From an uncultured Bacteroidaceae bacterium (GTDB lineage Bacteria > Bacteroidota > Bacteroidia > Bacteroidales > Bacteroidaceae), in assembly GCA_905236065.1 (NCBI GenBank), contig CAJONZ010000052.1:1-61142 (forward strand): a stretch of DNA of 61,142 nucleotides, given 5' to 3'. Below, piece by piece: positions 42,346-50,440 of the stretch. Under the pieces are notes generated by a model, which saw only the letters and a program-made list of their open reading frames with translations, ran no database searches and was not told the origin of the DNA. Both the position numbers and the translations under genes were made by a program. Numbering within the stretch: position 1 is the first letter of the stretch; each line of letters begins with the position of its first letter.

Positions 42346-45300
42346 TTACTTTACGATTACTTTCACTGCCTTGCCATTGGCGCGGACAATATATGTGCCT
42401 TGTGGCATCTCTACGGTTTCGCCCTCAGCCGTGAGTGTCTTTGTCTGAATAAGGCGACCGTCGAGTGCATAAATCTGAGCTTCGCCGTCGATGCCAACGA
42501 GGTTGATACCACCATCAGTGCCGTTAATCACGGTCTGCTGCTGTTCTGTATCGGTAATCTCAGAAGCCATGCCGGCAAACTGCAAGGTGAAGCGGCCCTC
42601 ATCGATGCCTGCCTGGGTGGTGAAGGCATAGTCCTGTGCACTGAGGTTCACGGTCTGGTTGGCATAGTTGTCGGTCAGAATCACTTGCTTGGCATCGCAT
42701 CGTGGCATAGTCAGAGTATATTGTCCGGCCTTCGTTGCATACAGCCCAAGCTGGATGCTGCCCTCGGCCATGGGACGCTCGTTGATGGCATACTCCGTGC
42801 CGTCTGTGCCCAAAGTGTAAATCTGCGGACATTCCGTGTCGGCACTGAGGAACTTGCTGGCATCATAGTCCGTCTCGTAGCCGCATTGCGCCTGCTCGTT
42901 CAGTACGATACGGGTCTGGTCGCTGAACTGCTCATTGTAAATCTGTATGTCGATGAGTTGGCGGTCGGCTGTTGAGGCCACACGGGACTTTGCTGCGTTC
43001 TGGCTCTCAATCACGGCACTGAACTGACGGCCTTGCAACGGGAACGAAATGGTGTTCAGTTCTGCGCTGGGGCATTGTACGAAGAAGGCTTCGTTCGGGC
43101 GGATGGCATAGTCGTCGTCCGTGATGGAATAAGCCGTGTAGGTTCTGTTATATTCATTCCATACGGTGATGGGTGCCGTGAAGTTCAGGGCGTGGTTGTT
43201 GTAGTAGCACTGATACGGATTGCCCACCAGGTTCCACCCCCTGTCGGCTGCGTTTTCGCAAGCGTTTACCTCCAGTGTCTTCGTGAATTCATTGTTGGCC
43301 ACGATGTTCTGCTTGTTGGCGTTGTCAACAGAGTAGAAGTAGTTCCATGTATCCTTGTTGGTCTGAATGATGAAACCTGTGCCCGCAGGAATGATTTCGT
43401 CGGTCTCACAGTTCTTCCATGAGCCTGTTGCCCCGTATGTGGCACGGTTGGCACCGTCGTAGCGGCGGATGGCAAACTGCACATCTGCGGCCTTGTGAGT
43501 GATTTCAGAAACTTTCATGTCATAAGGCAAAGAGAAGAAGTACCAATATTTCTCACGGGTAAAGAGACTGTTGCGAATCGTACCGTTCACGGTTACATGG
43601 TCACAATTGCTGTAAATCTGAGCCGGGAAATTTCCCTCACTATAATAGTAATGATATCCGCCAATATACAGGTCGTTTATCTCCTGTGCGTTTTCACCAT
43701 TGATTTTCAGATAGGGCAGACGTTCTTTATTACCTTCAATGCGGATATTCGGGTTCCCCTCAAAGCGGTCGCGGGCATTCATCACCAATGGTTTACGGAT
43801 GTGCCAGTCACCTACTTCTTCGGTGTCGAAGCCTTCAATGGCATAGGCATCGTACCAGTATTCATCCAGTTTATAGGAATTGACCAAATAGGAAGGTACC
43901 TCTATCGTGATGTTGGCAAGATTGGGTCCCAGTTTGTAGTTGTTTTTGTAATCGTGCTCTACAACCGTTGGGCAATCCATGCGGACGCGATTGAGGGCGG
44001 TACAACCTGAGAAAATGGGACTGTTCACGGCAATTTTATAATACGACACTGGCAAATGCACATATTTCAGATTTGTGCAATCTATAAAGGCATAACCGTC
44101 AATATTAATGTCGTTCTGCGGACATTTCAACGAATCCAATGAGGTGCAGTATGCAAAAGCATAACTACCGATAGAGGTCAAGGCCGAAGGCAGGCTGTCC
44201 ATCGTCATAGAGTAGCAATATTGGAAAGCATAGTCCCCGATGGTCTCCACGGTATTGGGCATAACAATCTGTGCAAAGCGATCTCCACTAAAAGCATAAC
44301 TGGGTATGGCCTTAATAATCTTGCCAAGATTAATAGACAAGGCCAGGCGATTTCCATTAAAGGCATAGCTTCCTAACGATGCAATAGAGTCTGGTAAGTT
44401 GATTTCTCTGAGTTGAGAATAATAGAAAGCATCTGTGCCAATAGATGTGAGTCGAGATGGAAAGTTGATTTCCTCTATATAAGTGTATTCAAATGCGTAG
44501 TTTCCGATGGTCTCTACGGTCTCTGGCAATATCACTTTGTGCAGGAACTTGGCGGCTGAAGCAGATTCGGATCCTCTGAACTGATTGGCGGGTACGGCTT
44601 CGGTGATGGCATCCTCCAAATCCAGTTCACACAGGCTGGTCATCATCTGAATCTTGGCCCAGTCGTCATCGTTCATCCTGCCATGTACCTTCAGGCGCTT
44701 TACGTTCTTGATGTGGTCGGTGTTGTAGAGCACCTCGGTACCAAGGCTTCCGGGCTCCAACAGGCTCACCTCAATCAGCGGTGTGGCTATGCACCCAACA
44801 TTATAGATAGATACAGACTGACTGCTTGTGGAGGTGTTCTCATACACCCACTTCACGGTGTGTGTACCGGCAGACAGGTTCTCGAAGAAACGGTGGTGTG
44901 AACCTGCATAGCTGAAACCTTGATCGTAGGTCATGTATCCATAGAAATGCCGTGTCTTCACACCATCCACATAGACATCGACCGAATAACCATTGGATGG
45001 CGTCGCTATTTCATACACAAAGGTTGCCTCCTGATCCACAGTGACGGTTGCGTCGAGCGAGCTGATAGAGTTCACATCAAGAACCCTTGAGTAATACGTA
45101 CCAGTCGTATAGTGTTCATTGGGCAGTGCCCATGTGTACCAATAACCATCTCCAAATGTTCCGTCGCTGGTGGAAATCAAAATGGGGTACTCATTCCACG
45201 ACGGAGCCTCGTAGCCGCTTGACATGCGCAGTCCGTTGGTCAGTTGCTGGGCCAGCGTGGTCAGTTCCTCTGGGGTCTTTTCTGCACGCTGGGTATAGGC

Positions 45301-45915
45301 TTCCTCGTAATTGTCTAAATACCAGCCACGACTGCTATAGGTTTCTGAGGCTTGCAGGGCACGATACAACCTGCGCTCAGCCATGTAGCGCTCTCCATCC
45401 TCAATGGTGAAAAGCTTCCAGTGAATGGCCCCATCCGCCGGACGGTTGGCATAGACGTAGTCGGAGGAGGGATCGCCTGTCCAGCCGAGATATTCGTCGG
45501 CGTTGTAGTAAGATGTATTAACTGGTGAGCGCTGAATGGTGTAACCGTTGTCTGTAGCGGTAATCGTCCAGTAGCAATAACGTTCAAGATAGGAATAGTT
45601 TAGGTTAGCATAGGGGGCACTATAGCTACAAACATAGCCACTGCTGTAGTTTGTGTAGAAAAGAGAGTAAGAGCCATTGGCTTCCAAGGTTATCCGCACG
45701 GGCTCCGCTTTGTCTTGTTTGACACCAACATAACCGCTGCTGTTGGTCGTGGTGTGCATAAACATGTCGGCTTCCACATTATAAATATAATACGTCTCTC
45801 CCGAAACAGGAGCTACCGCAGTGGGCATGGTGGGCGCCACTCTTTCTGTTGCCCACGCCGTGAGCGAACAGAGACTTACCGCAAAGGCGGAAAGAATTTG
45901 TAAGGATTTTTTCAT
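42346..45915 (-). CDS. BspA-like leucine-rich-repeat surface protein
   Basis: 1189 residues, first gene of the secreted operon. Signal peptide about 1-22. N-terminal carbohydrate-binding-type regions (about 40-180 and 240-390, the latter with DVYVDGVKTRHFYG) precede a block of BspA/LRR_5 repeats (about 430-690: VETIGNYAFEYTYIEEINFP, LTSIGTDAFYYSQLREINLP and so on). A beta-rich region with WYFFSLPYDMKVSEIT and the sorting-type C-terminus (AQIYALDGRLIQTKTL...VKVIVK) complete it. BspA proteins mediate adhesion or mucosal interactions. Eight bp separate it from the next gene. Confidence 0.88.
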   Translation of the reverse strand: MKKSLQILSAFAVSLCSLTAWATERVAPTMPTAVAPVSGETYYIYNVEADMFMHTTTNSSGYVGVKQDKAEPVRITLEANGSYSLFYTNYSSGYVCSYSAPYANLNYSYLERYCYWTITATDNGYTIQRSPVNTSYYNADEYLGWTGDPSSDYVYANRPADGAIHWKLFTIEDGERYMAERRLYRALQASETYSSRGWYLDNYEEAYTQRAEKTPEELTTLAQQLTNGLRMSSGYEAPSWNEYPILISTSDGTFGDGYWYTWALPNEHYTTGTYYSRVLDVNSISSLDATVTVDQEATFVYEIATPSNGYSVDVYVDGVKTRHFYGYMTYDQGFSYAGSHHRFFENLSAGTHTVKWVYENTSTSSQSVSIYNVGCIATPLIEVSLLEPGSLGTEVLYNTDHIKNVKRLKVHGRMNDDDWAKIQMMTSLCELDLEDAITEAVPANQFRGSESASAAKFLHKVILPETVETIGNYAFEYTYIEEINFPSRLTSIGTDAFYYSQLREINLPDSIASLGSYAFNGNRLALSINLGKIIKAIPSYAFSGDRFAQIVMPNTVETIGDYAFQYCYSMTMDSLPSALTSIGSYAFAYCTSLDSLKCPQNDINIDGYAFIDCTNLKYVHLPVSYYKIAVNSPIFSGCTALNRVRMDCPTVVEHDYKNNYKLGPNLANITIEVPSYLVNSYKLDEYWYDAYAIEGFDTEEVGDWHIRKPLVMNARDRFEGNPNIRIEGNKERLPYLKINGENAQEINDLYIGGYHYYYSEGNFPAQIYSNCDHVTVNGTIRNSLFTREKYWYFFSLPYDMKVSEITHKAADVQFAIRRYDGANRATYGATGSWKNCETDEIIPAGTGFIIQTNKDTWNYFYSVDNANKQNIVANNEFTKTLEVNACENAADRGWNLVGNPYQCYYNNHALNFTAPITVWNEYNRTYTAYSITDDDYAIRPNEAFFVQCPSAELNTISFPLQGRQFSAVIESQNAAKSRVASTADRQLIDIQIYNEQFSDQTRIVLNEQAQCGYETDYDASKFLSADTECPQIYTLGTDGTEYAINERPMAEGSIQLGLYATKAGQYTLTMPRCDAKQVILTDNYANQTVNLSAQDYAFTTQAGIDEGRFTLQFAGMASEITDTEQQQTVINGTDGGINLVGIDGEAQIYALDGRLIQTKTLTAEGETVEMPQGTYIVRANGKAVKVIVK

Positions 45916-45925
45916 GTTACTATTT

Positions 45926-46122
45926 GTTTGGTGTGAATAAAAAAGTGTTGGCGGTTGGTTGTAGGATACAAAAAGAGGACGTGAACTTTCTTGCCTATCC
46001 TACAACGGGCACCGCCAAGCGCCTCACCAAACAATAAGCAGAGAGAGTCCTCGTCCACACGGACGGGAACTTCTGCACAGCTTATTCTCGTTTGGTTGAA
46101 ATTGGCGGTTTCTGTTGTAGGA
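45926..46122 (-). promoter_or_regulatory. Structured leader of the LRR operon with three alternating complementary segments
   Basis: In mRNA sense, segment 1 (46122 to 46090) reads TCCTACAA..ACCGCCAA..CCAAAC, segment 2 (46039 to 45996) GTTTGG..TTGGCGGT..TTGTAGGATA, and segment 3 (45968 to 45926) TATCCTACAA..ACCGCCAA..CCAAAC. Segment 2 can pair in nested order with 1 or with 3, never both. The 1-2 form is extended by GCTTATT/AATAAGC and an internal CGTCC ACAC GGACG hairpin. Segment 3 ends 10 nt before the ATG, so the 2-3 form would mask the ribosome-binding region. A bistable regulatory RNA is inferred. Confidence 0.6.
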
Positions 46123-46269
46123 GAATAAGAAGCAAAAGCCTCGTTATATAATCTTCAATTGACTATCTTTTTTCTATTCCATTGGATTATGTTTTTTTAA
46201 AAAAGTTTAATATTGAGTTTCAAATATCTTTCTCGCAGTATTCTTTATGCCGCTTTTAGGTCTTTCCCT

Positions 46270-46459
46270 TTACGATAAAGGTAATTCTGAGGCAAATTCT
46301 GCACCGTTATACCATTCCAGCGCCCAGTGATTCTGACCGAATTGGATAAAGTTGTCAGGGTCTTTCAGTGGTTCGTGTTTTGACATGAAAATGCGGAGGG
46401 TTGTGGTCATCTGCAAACATTGCAATGATAATACCATAAAATCCACATAGTTCTGACAT
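46270..46459 (-). pseudogene. Decayed DUF4160-DUF2442 gene pair
   Basis: From ATG 46459 one frame reads MSELCGFYGIIIAMFADDHN then PPHFHVKTR before a stop at 46355; FYGIIIxMF...DHxPPHFHV is the DUF4160 start. An overlapping frame (46386 to 46270) reads MSKHEPLKDPDNFIQF, then WALEWYNGAEFASELPLS, like the DUF2442 tail (LKD...F......WPNGADFAPE). The two families are usual neighbours, so a deletion seems to have joined the head of one to the tail of the other. A perfect promoter (TTG at 46496-46498, 20 nt, TATTTTTG at 46468-46475) still lies upstream. Confidence 0.55.
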
Positions 46460-46467
46460 TTCCGCCG

Positions 46468-46498
46468 CAAAAATAGCAAATTATCTTTAATGGTGCAA
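46468..46498 (-). promoter_or_regulatory. Consensus promoter upstream of the decayed pair
   Basis: TTG (46496-46498), 20 nt, TATTTTTG (46468-46475) on the minus strand. It may now drive only the remnant, or run on into the LRR operon, for which no nearer TAnnTTTG box was found. Confidence 0.6.
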
Positions 46499-46541
46499 AT
46501 TTTTTGAAAACACTTTTTGTTTCAGAGGTAATCAACATTTT

Positions 46542-46665
46542 CTCACGCAGTACTGTTTAAAAATATTCTCGTCGATATATTTTTTATTCCCGACGAGAAT
46601 ATTAAATATGGCGGCGATATATTTTTTATTCTCGTCGAGAATATTTTTAAACAGTACTGCGTGAG
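46542..46665. repeat. 124-bp near-perfect palindromic element
   Basis: Arms of 34 bp (46542-46575 and 46632-46665; left arm begins CTCACGCAGTACTGTTTAAA) are complementary with one mismatch. Inside, a unit GATATATTTTTTATTC followed by CCGACGAGAATATT or TCGTCGAGAATATT is repeated in direct orientation. No gene is inside. It resembles a miniature element or a very strong cruciform; flanks end in TTTT and GAAAA without a convincing target duplication. Confidence 0.9.
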
Positions 46666-46806
46666 GAAAAAAAAAGCCCTGCATGAGAAAACGTTCAGAA
46701 AGGTTCACCCATGTTTATCCCTGCATTTTCAAACTTTTTCCACCTTATTGGACAAAAAATTGAATGATTATCCACCAAGACACCACCATTAAGACCGCAA
46801 CGCGGT

Positions 46807-47010
46807 CACCGCTCCGTAACCGAGGGTACGAGCGCAGCGAGCACCCCCGGTTATCAGGTGATAGAGCGACATCGACCCTAAATGGGTCGCCCAGTGCGAT
46901 TGACGGGGCACCCCTCCAGGGTGCATCCCTCCTTACACTCCATCCGCAGGTCATTCCGACCTACGGTTACGAAGCGGAGACGCCTTCAGCGTCCTAATGG
47001 TACAATAGCA
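46807..47010. repeat. Dispersed intergenic repeat, MITE-like
   Basis: The left end CGCTCCGTAACCGAGGGTAC (about 46810) and the right end (reverse complement CCGCTTCGTAACCGTAGGTC, about 46958-46979) form imperfect terminal inverted repeats. The right 71 bp (46940-47010) match 61067-61137 in the opposite orientation with about six differences, and the left part matches 2990-3029. Simple palindromes (GGTCGGAATGACC-like) lie within. No frame inside is convincing. Confidence 0.8.
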
Positions 47011-47053
47011 GATAGTCTGGAAAAAGTTTTCGTTATTTTTGCGAGACGATTTG

Positions 47054-48430
47054 TCACCCAAACAACTCGCGCAAGGCTTCCTCTACTTTGCGGACGCCGA
47101 CCACGCGGATGGTGGTGGAGACGGTGTCGAGGGCGGAAAGGTTGGCCTGAGGAATGATGATGGTGGAGAAGCCCAGCTTCTCGGCCTCGGCAATGCGTTG
47201 CTGAATGCGGCTGACGGGACGGATTTCGCCCGACAGGCCCACCTCGCCCGTCATGCAGATGTCACGGTCGATGCCCGTATCGACGTTGCTCGACAGGATG
47301 GCAGCAATTACGCTGAGGTCGATGGCGGTATCGGTCACACGGATGCCACCGGCGATGTTCAGATAGACATCCTTCTGCATCAGTTTGAAGCCCACCCGCT
47401 TCTCCAGGACAGCCAGCAACATGTTCAGGCGGCGGGTGTCGAAGCCCGTAGCCGAACGCTGCGGTGTGCCGTATGCAGCCGAACTGACAAGTGCCTGGGT
47501 CTCAATGAGCAAAGGCCGCACTCCTTCAATGGCACTGGCAATGGCCACCCCCGAAAGTCCCTCGCTGTTGTCCACGTCGCTGAGGAGCAGTTCCGACGGA
47601 TTGTTGACCGGTCGAAGGCCCGTTTGCCGCATCTCGTAAATGCCCAGTTCGGCGGTGGAGCCAAAGCGGTTCTTGATGGCTCGCACAATGCGGTACATAT
47701 AATGTTGGTCACCTTCAAACTGCAAGACCGTATCGACCATGTGCTCCAGGATTTTTGGGCCGGCGATGGAACCTTCCTTGGTGATGTGGCCGATGATGAT
47801 GACAGGGATGCCCGACACCTTTGCGAACTGCAAAAGCATGGCTGCGCATTCACGAATCTGACTCACACTGCCCGGAGCGGATTCCACGGTTTCCGTGGCC
47901 ATGGTCTGAATAGAGTCAATGACCACCATGTCGGGCGCGGAAGCCTCAATATGCTTGAACACCTTCTCAATCATCGACTCACAGACGACCAACACACCGC
48001 TCTCCTCACGGGTGATGCGGTCGGCACGGAGTTTAATCTGCCGGGCACTCTCCTCGCCACTTACGTAGAGCACGGTTTTGTCGTGCAACATCAGGGCTGT
48101 TTGCAAAATCAACGTCGATTTGCCGATGCCCGGCTCACCGCCCAACAACGTGAGCGAACCCGGCACCAGTCCGCCGCCCAGCACACGGTTCAGTTCCCCG
48201 TCGAGCAGGTTGATACGCGGCTCCTGGCTCGTTTCAATCGTACTCATCCGAATCGGCCCCTGCTCCAGCGGGGGATTGTCGCTGAATTGCAGGCGCTTGT
48301 CATAGACCGTGCTACCACCCGTGCGCTGCTCCACAAACGTGTTCCACTCACCGCATGAAGGACACTTCCCTATCCATTTGGGGCTGTCGTAGCCACATGC
48401 GGAACAAACATATTGAACCTTCTGTTTCAA
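47054..48430 (-). CDS. radA: DNA repair protein RadA
   Basis: RecA-related ATPase that drives branch migration in recombination. 458 residues. The N-terminal C4 zinc finger (CSACGYDSPKWIGKCPSCGEW), Walker A GGEPGIGKSTLI (about 95-106), the RadA-specific KNRFG in AIKNRFGSTAELG (about 253), and the C-terminal Lon-protease-like domain (GGIRVTDTAIDLSVIAAILS, FGEVGLSGEIRPV-like MTGEVGLSGEIRPV) are intact. It has its own promoter and stands alone. Confidence 0.97.
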   Translation of the reverse strand: MKQKVQYVCSACGYDSPKWIGKCPSCGEWNTFVEQRTGGSTVYDKRLQFSDNPPLEQGPIRMSTIETSQEPRINLLDGELNRVLGGGLVPGSLTLLGGEPGIGKSTLILQTALMLHDKTVLYVSGEESARQIKLRADRITREESGVLVVCESMIEKVFKHIEASAPDMVVIDSIQTMATETVESAPGSVSQIRECAAMLLQFAKVSGIPVIIIGHITKEGSIAGPKILEHMVDTVLQFEGDQHYMYRIVRAIKNRFGSTAELGIYEMRQTGLRPVNNPSELLLSDVDNSEGLSGVAIASAIEGVRPLLIETQALVSSAAYGTPQRSATGFDTRRLNMLLAVLEKRVGFKLMQKDVYLNIAGGIRVTDTAIDLSVIAAILSSNVDTGIDRDICMTGEVGLSGEIRPVSRIQQRIAEAEKLGFSTIIIPQANLSALDTVSTTIRVVGVRKVEEALRELFG

Positions 48431-48523
48431 AAAAAATGGATTTTGAAAATTAAACCTTATTTCTATTCTTCTCTATTTTTCGTCAGATTTTAAACGACTC
48501 GCTGTCAGCCACCTAAAACAGGA

Positions 48524-48553
48524 CAAAAGTAAGGAAAAAACAAATAGCCGCAA
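48524..48553 (-). promoter_or_regulatory. radA promoter
   Basis: TTG (48551-48553), 19 nt, TACTTTTG (48524-48531) on the minus strand, about 95 nt before the radA ATG. The 48431-48635 stretch otherwise holds only A/T-rich sequence with no gene. Confidence 0.65.
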
Positions 48554-48635
48554 AAAAAAAGCGCATTTTTCTTCGGCTCACAGGCAAAAGAACTTCCGGT
48601 GCGCAACCGTTGCAACAAATAAATGGGGAAAAGTT

Positions 48636-48665
48636 TTGTCAAAAGGAGAAAAGGTTGTAACTTTG
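48636..48665 (+). promoter_or_regulatory. leu operon promoter
   Basis: TTG (48636-48638), 19 nt, TAACTTTG (48658-48665). It places the RNA start near 48671 and gives a leader of about 260 nt before leuA. Confidence 0.8.
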
Positions 48666-48737
48666 CAGCCAAATCTGCGAAGAGAACCGACGTTTTGTCA
48701 GTTTAGGAATGAAAGCAGATTCTATCATCTAAGGAAT

Positions 48738-48824
48738 ATGGCAATCTACGCACTACAGAACCTTTTGGGACTGCGACTTACGGGGTCGGAGGTGAGAAAG
48801 GTATGCATGTGCTATCAGGCATAG
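48738..48824 (+). CDS. leuL: Leucine-rich leader peptide of the leu operon
   Basis: 28 codons from ATG 48738, preceded by AAGGAA: MAIYALQNLLGLRLTG then SEVRKVCMCYQA. Five of codons 6-14 are Leu (CTA, CTT, TTG, CTG, CTT). Codons 19-22 encode the left arm of the antiterminator. This is the arrangement of a ribosome-stalling leader: starvation for Leu stalls ribosomes at 48753-48779, leaving the antiterminator arm free. The peptide itself has no other expected role. Confidence 0.8.
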   Translation: MAIYALQNLLGLRLTGSEVRKVCMCYQA

Positions 48825-48879
48825 TAATATAAAGACAATGTTAAACCTTTCTCACAGCCGTGGGGAAGGTTTTGTTTTT
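48792..48879 (+). promoter_or_regulatory. Transcription attenuator of the leu operon (antiterminator/terminator)
   Basis: Terminator: AAACCTTTCTCAC (48843-48855), loop AGCC, GTGGGGAAGGTTT (48860-48872; two G-U pairs) and T-rich tail TTGTTTTTG-like (48873-48879). Antiterminator: GTGAGAAAGGT (48792-48802) is a perfect 11-bp complement of the terminator's left arm. A ribosome that finishes the leader peptide (stop 48822-48824) covers 48792-48802 and lets the terminator form; one stalled at the Leu codons does not. Confidence 0.85.
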
Positions 48880-48934
48880 GTAGGGATGATGCCTTGTGCC
48901 CATGGCCTGTGAGATTTAAATTCTATTCAAAAAT

Positions 48935-50437
48935 ATGGCAGACAGATTATTTATTTTTGACACGACGCTGCGCGATGGCGAACAGGTGCCAGGATGTCAG
49001 CTCAACACGGTTGAGAAGATTCAGGTGGCCAAACAGCTGGAAGCGTTGGGCGTGGACGTCATCGAGGCTGGCTTTCCCATCTCCAGCCCGGGCGATTTCA
49101 ATAGTGTAGTGGAGATTTCAAAGGCAGTCACATGGCCAACCATCTGTGCGCTGACCCGTGCAGTGGAGAAGGACATCGACGTGGCAGCCGAGGCTTTGCA
49201 GTATGCGAAACGCAAGCGCATCCACACAGGTATCGGCACATCGCCTTCACACATTAAGTATAAATTCAACTCAACGCCCGAGGAAATCATCGAGCGAGCC
49301 GTGGCTGCGGTGAAGTATGCCAAGCGCTACGTGGAGGACGTGGAGTTCTATGCCGAGGATGCAGGCCGCACGGACAACGAGTACCTGGCCCGTGTCATCG
49401 ACGCCGTGACCAAGGCTGGTGCGACGGTTTGTAACATCCCCGACACGACGGGCTTCCGTGTTCCGAACGAATATCATGAGAAAATCAAGTATCTCTATGA
49501 GCATGTGGATGCCTTTGCCGCTGGCAAGTCCATCCTCTCGACCCACTGCCACAACGACCTCGGCATGGCTACGGCCAACACCGTGGCTGGCGTTTTGGCC
49601 GGTGCGCGTCAGGTGGAGGTCACCATCAACGGTATCGGCGAACGTGCCGGCAACACGTCGCTCGAAGAAGTGGCCATGATTTTCAAGACTCACCCCGACC
49701 TGGGCATCGAGACGAACATCAACACAACGAAGATTTATCCGACGAGCCGCATGGTTTCCTCCCTGATGAACATGCCCGTGCAGCCCAACAAGGCCATCGT
49801 GGGCAAGAACGCCTTTGCCCATTCGAGCGGCATCCATCAGGATGGCGTACTGAAGAACGCCTCAACCTATGAAATCATGGATCCGAAAGATGTGGGCATT
49901 GACGACAACGCCATCGTACTGACAGCCCGCAGCGGTCGTGCTGCCTTGAAGCATCGCTTGCACGTGAACGGCGTGGACGTGGATGGCGAAAAGCTTGACA
50001 AGGTATACGAGGCATTCCTCAAACTGGCCGACCGCAAGAAGGAAGTGACCGACGACGACATCCTCGTACTGGCCGGTGCCAACCGTTCGGAGACGCACAA
50101 CGTGAAACTCGACTACTTGCAGGTAACTACCGGCATGGGTGTCCGCTCCGTGGCATCCATCGGTTTGGCCATCGCCAACGAGCACTTCGAGGCTGCCGCA
50201 TCGGGCAACGGCCCTGTGGATGCAGCCATCAAGGCACTCAAGCAAATCATCAAGCGACAGATGACGCTCCGCGAGTTCACCATTCAGGCTATTTCAAAGG
50301 GAAGCGACGACATGGGTAAGGTACACATGCAGGTGGAGTACGACGGCCACAGCTATTATGGCTTTGGTGCCAACACCGACATCGTAACCGCTTCCGTCGA
50401 AGCATACATTGACTGTATCAATAAATTCAGAGACTAA
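48935..50437 (+). CDS. leuA: 2-isopropylmalate synthase
   Basis: Condenses acetyl-CoA with 2-oxoisovalerate, the committed step of leucine synthesis. 500 residues. The HMGL-like TIM barrel (about 1-270) has [15 protein letters not shown], the metal ligands in [14 protein letters not shown] and [20 protein letters not shown]. The C-terminal regulatory LeuA dimer domain (about 370-500) provides Leu feedback inhibition. First gene of leuACD, downstream of the attenuator; 3 bp before leuC. Confidence 0.95.
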   Translation: MADRLFIFDTTLRDGEQVPGCQLNTVEKIQVAKQLEALGVDVIEAGFPISSPGDFNSVVEISKAVTWPTICALTRAVEKDIDVAAEALQYAKRKRIHTGIGTSPSHIKYKFNSTPEEIIERAVAAVKYAKRYVEDVEFYAEDAGRTDNEYLARVIDAVTKAGATVCNIPDTTGFRVPNEYHEKIKYLYEHVDAFAAGKSILSTHCHNDLGMATANTVAGVLAGARQVEVTINGIGERAGNTSLEEVAMIFKTHPDLGIETNINTTKIYPTSRMVSSLMNMPVQPNKAIVGKNAFAHSSGIHQDGVLKNASTYEIMDPKDVGIDDNAIVLTARSGRAALKHRLHVNGVDVDGEKLDKVYEAFLKLADRKKEVTDDDILVLAGANRSETHNVKLDYLQVTTGMGVRSVASIGLAIANEHFEAAASGNGPVDAAIKALKQIIKRQMTLREFTIQAISKGSDDMGKVHMQVEYDGHSYYGFGANTDIVTASVEAYIDCINKFRD

Positions 50438-50440
50438 ACA

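Noticed and set aside
46270-46479. Intact 69-residue gene
   Set aside because: The upstream part of that frame has no family pattern, while the overlapping frame clearly encodes a DUF4160 start; the locus is better read as two joined fragments.
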